A DNA stretch of 17,386 nt from Deinococcus rhizophilus (GTDB lineage: Bacteria; Deinococcota; Deinococci; Deinococcales; Deinococcaceae): positions 2,230-19,615 of the forward strand of contig NZ_JASNGB010000040.1 in NCBI RefSeq assembly GCF_030271215.1, written 5' to 3'. Position 1 is the stretch's first letter; the number at the start of each line of letters is the position of its first letter. The notes beneath the pieces were generated by a model. It made no database searches. It saw nothing but the letters and a program-made list of their open reading frames with translations, and was not told the origin of the DNA. Positions 15,829 through 17,386 of the stretch are shown here, one piece after another. Position numbers and translations under genes: made by a program.

Positions 15829-15933
15829 ATGAAGGGCCTGCGTGAATTTATCGACTGGCTGCGCGAGGCGCTCAGGGGTTCGCCGCAGCCCCGGCCAGTG
15901 CCCGTGCCGGTCCGGGTGCGCGACCGCCGCTAG
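15829..15933 (+). CDS. Predicted 34-residue small protein
   Basis: This predicted protein has an amphipathic helix (KGLREFIDWLREALRG) and then a proline- and arginine-rich tail (PQPRPVPVPVRVRDRR). The helix could lie on a membrane or on a partner protein. Nothing in it is recognised. The case for a real gene is its setting: a TACACT box 6 bases before the ATG, as in other genes of the window, and a U-tailed hairpin 35 bases after the stop. It may also be a small RNA with a fortuitous ORF. The same frame stays open upstream to 15733, but that part has no start signal. Confidence 0.6.
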   Translation: MKGLREFIDWLREALRGSPQPRPVPVPVRVRDRR

Positions 15934-15967
15934 GGACCCCGGCCACCTCTTCCAAACCGTTGTCCGT

Positions 15968-15992
15968 CCACTCCTGCGGGGGTGGGCGTTTT
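15968..15992 (+). terminator. Intrinsic terminator of the 34-codon unit
   Basis: CCACTCC (15968-15974), loop TGCG and GGGGTGG (15979-15985) form a 7-bp stem with one G-U pair, followed by GCG and TTTT (15989-15992). It is the only hairpin in the window with a clear U-run directly after it. Confidence 0.7.
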
Positions 15993-16069
15993 GCTGCCGT
16001 GCCGGGAGCAGGGCGGGCTCACCCCTGCACCATAGCTCACCCGGCCGGGGGCGGCTGTGGCCGCGTCGC

Positions 16070-16099
16070 CTGACGCGCTCCCGAAAGGTGGCCTAGAGT
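16070..16099 (+). promoter_or_regulatory. Promoter of hpf
   Basis: CTGACG (16070-16075) matches TTGACA in four positions. It is 18 bases from TAGAGT (16094-16099), which matches TATAAT in four. The transcript would start near 16106 and have a leader of about 45 bases, unlike the leaderless pattern elsewhere in the window. Confidence 0.55.
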
Positions 16100-16107
16100 G
16101 CAGGTGC

Positions 16108-16126
16108 CCGGGGCCATCTTCCCCGG
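16108..16126 (+). other. Hairpin at the 5' end of the hpf leader
   Basis: CCGGGG (16108-16113) pairs with CCCCGG (16121-16126) around a 7-base loop. With transcription starting near 16106 the stem would stand at the very 5' end of the message, which could slow 5'-end-dependent decay. It does not cover the ribosome-binding site. Confidence 0.45.
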
Positions 16127-16151
16127 AGAACCGAGAACGAGGAGACCAGTT

Positions 16152-16715
<564 letters not shown>

Positions 16716-16726
16716 GCGGCCGCCCC

Positions 16727-16773
16727 CGGAGGGGGAGAGGAGCCTGCGCCGCCGCCGCTCCTCTCCCCCTCCG
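16727..16773. terminator. Strong hairpin after hpf
   Basis: CGGAGGGGGAGAGGAGC (16727-16743) and its exact reverse complement (16757-16773) form a 17-bp perfect stem with a 13-base loop, 11 bases after the hpf stop. No U-run follows on the plus strand. It isolates hpf from the kinase gene. Confidence 0.75.
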
Positions 16774-16814
16774 CCTGTCTCCTGCCTGTTCCGGCGGCAG
16801 GGCGGGCCATCTGC

Positions 16815-16820
16815 TAGGGT
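16815..16820 (+). promoter_or_regulatory. -10 hexamer of the butyrate-kinase-like gene
   Basis: TAGGGT is 9 bases before the ATG at 16830 and fits TANNNT. The gap GGGGTGTTC has no convincing Shine-Dalgarno. Confidence 0.45.
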
Positions 16821-16829
16821 GGGGTGTTC

Positions 16830-17386
16830 ATGATCGCGCACGTGGTCAACCCCGGAACCAGCAGCGTGAAACTCGCGTGCGCGACCATTCTGTCCAGTGA
16901 CAACCCGGCCCTGCCGGGGCAACTGCGCCTCAGTCTGGAGCGGGCGGAAGTGCCGCTGGCGACCGCGTCTGACCCGCATGCCCTGATCGCCGCCATTCTG
17001 GAGGCCACGGCAGGCTGGCCCACTCCCGACGCGGTGGTGGGGCGGGGAGGCTGGCTGGGCGCAGTGGCGGCGGGGACCTACCGGGTCACGCCCTCGCTGG
17101 CCGCCTACGCTGCCGAACCGGGCCGCGACGGGCTGGGGGCGGCGCTGGCGCTGCGGCTGGGGCAGGTGCGGGGGGTGCCCGCCTACGTGGTCGACCCCCA
17201 GAGCGTCAACGAACTGCTGCCCGAGGCCCGCGAGACGGGCGTCCCCGGCGTGACCCGCGAGCCGCGCTTTCATGCGCTGAACGCCCGCGTGGTCGCCCGC
17301 CGCGCCGCGCACGAGGTCGGGATGCGCCTGCAAGACGCGCGGGTGGTCGTCGCGCACCTGGGGGCCACCACCAGCGTGACTGCCTT
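16830..17386 (+). CDS. Butyrate/branched-chain fatty acid kinase-like protein (partial, 3' end cut)
   Basis: The first 185 codons of an ASKHA-fold acyl kinase are present; the window ends inside the gene. Butyrate kinases interconvert butyryl (or isobutyryl/isovaleryl) phosphate and the free acid with ADP/ATP. The phosphate-1 strand reads VNPGTSSVKLA (6-16). GRGGWLGAVAAGTYRV, PAYVVDPQSVNELLPEAR and RFHALNARVVARRAA follow in the family order. Two places depart from the usual pattern: HLGGG.SVGAH reads HLGATTSVTA, and the HASNLG region reads PGRDGLG. Nucleotide binding may therefore be altered. It is preceded by a TAGGGT box and is insulated from hpf by a strong hairpin. No phosphotransbutyrylase is seen in the window. 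Confidence 0.82.
   Translation, partial: MIAHVVNPGTSSVKLACATILSSDNPALPGQLRLSLERAEVPLATASDPHALIAAILEATAGWPTPDAVVGRGGWLGAVAAGTYRVTPSLAAYAAEPGRDGLGAALALRLGQVRGVPAYVVDPQSVNELLPEARETGVPGVTREPRFHALNARVVARRAAHEVGMRLQDARVVVAHLGATTSVTA

Overview
The window looks like a chromosomal segment of a Deinococcus-type bacterium. It is very GC-rich throughout. Almost every transcription unit starts with a TANNNT hexamer 6 to 10 bases before the ATG instead of a Shine-Dalgarno sequence, which is the leaderless-promoter habit described for Deinococcus deserti. The gene content (CRP/DdrI-like regulator, long-form HPF, two-subunit SCOT, Liv-type transporter) fits. The genus is an inference from these signs; no rRNA or other marker is present.

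Layout. (1) 1-3046: a CRP/FNR-family regulator, converging with an RlmI/RlmO-like rRNA methyltransferase, then a divergent alpha/beta hydrolase and a small, less GC-rich gene resembling Imm32 immunity proteins. (2) 3196-7860, minus strand: a complete branched-chain amino acid type (HAAT) ABC transporter in the order livK-livH-livM-livG-livF. The last four genes are joined by ATGA overlaps. A 144-bp gap with two hairpins separates livK from the rest. (3) 7970-11103, plus strand: a MetX-like hydrolase, a second alpha/beta hydrolase, and both subunits of succinyl-CoA:3-ketoacid CoA-transferase. (4) 11171-12256: two unrecognised membrane-protein genes, each with its own leaderless-type promoter. 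(5) 12323-15680: a tight three-gene operon of acyl-CoA carboxylase beta subunit (methylcrotonyl-CoA type), an unknown 161-residue protein and an acyl-CoA dehydrogenase. A site matching the Thermus PaaR operator consensus lies over its promoter. (6) 15817-15992: a very small unit with promoter, 34-codon ORF and U-tailed terminator. (7) 16070-16773: hpf with a conventional promoter, a leader hairpin and a strong 17-bp terminator stem. (8) 16830-end: the 5' part of a butyrate-kinase-like gene, cut by the window edge.

How the genes may work together (inference): import of branched-chain or related amino acids (Liv), acyl-CoA dehydrogenation, carboxylation of a 3-methylcrotonyl-type acyl-CoA, and activation of acetoacetate by SCOT are steps of leucine or branched-chain acyl-CoA catabolism. 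The carboxylase alpha subunit, enoyl-CoA hydratase and HMG-CoA lyase are not in the window, so the pathway is only partly represented here.

I found no CRISPR array, transposon, tRNA, rRNA or prophage gene. The best candidates for something undescribed are the 34-codon unit at 15817-15992, the 161-residue protein locked between carboxylase and dehydrogenase, the orphan Imm32-like gene, and the PaaR-like operator on a carboxylase operon. No gene-free stretch exceeds 300 bases once the 34-codon gene is counted.
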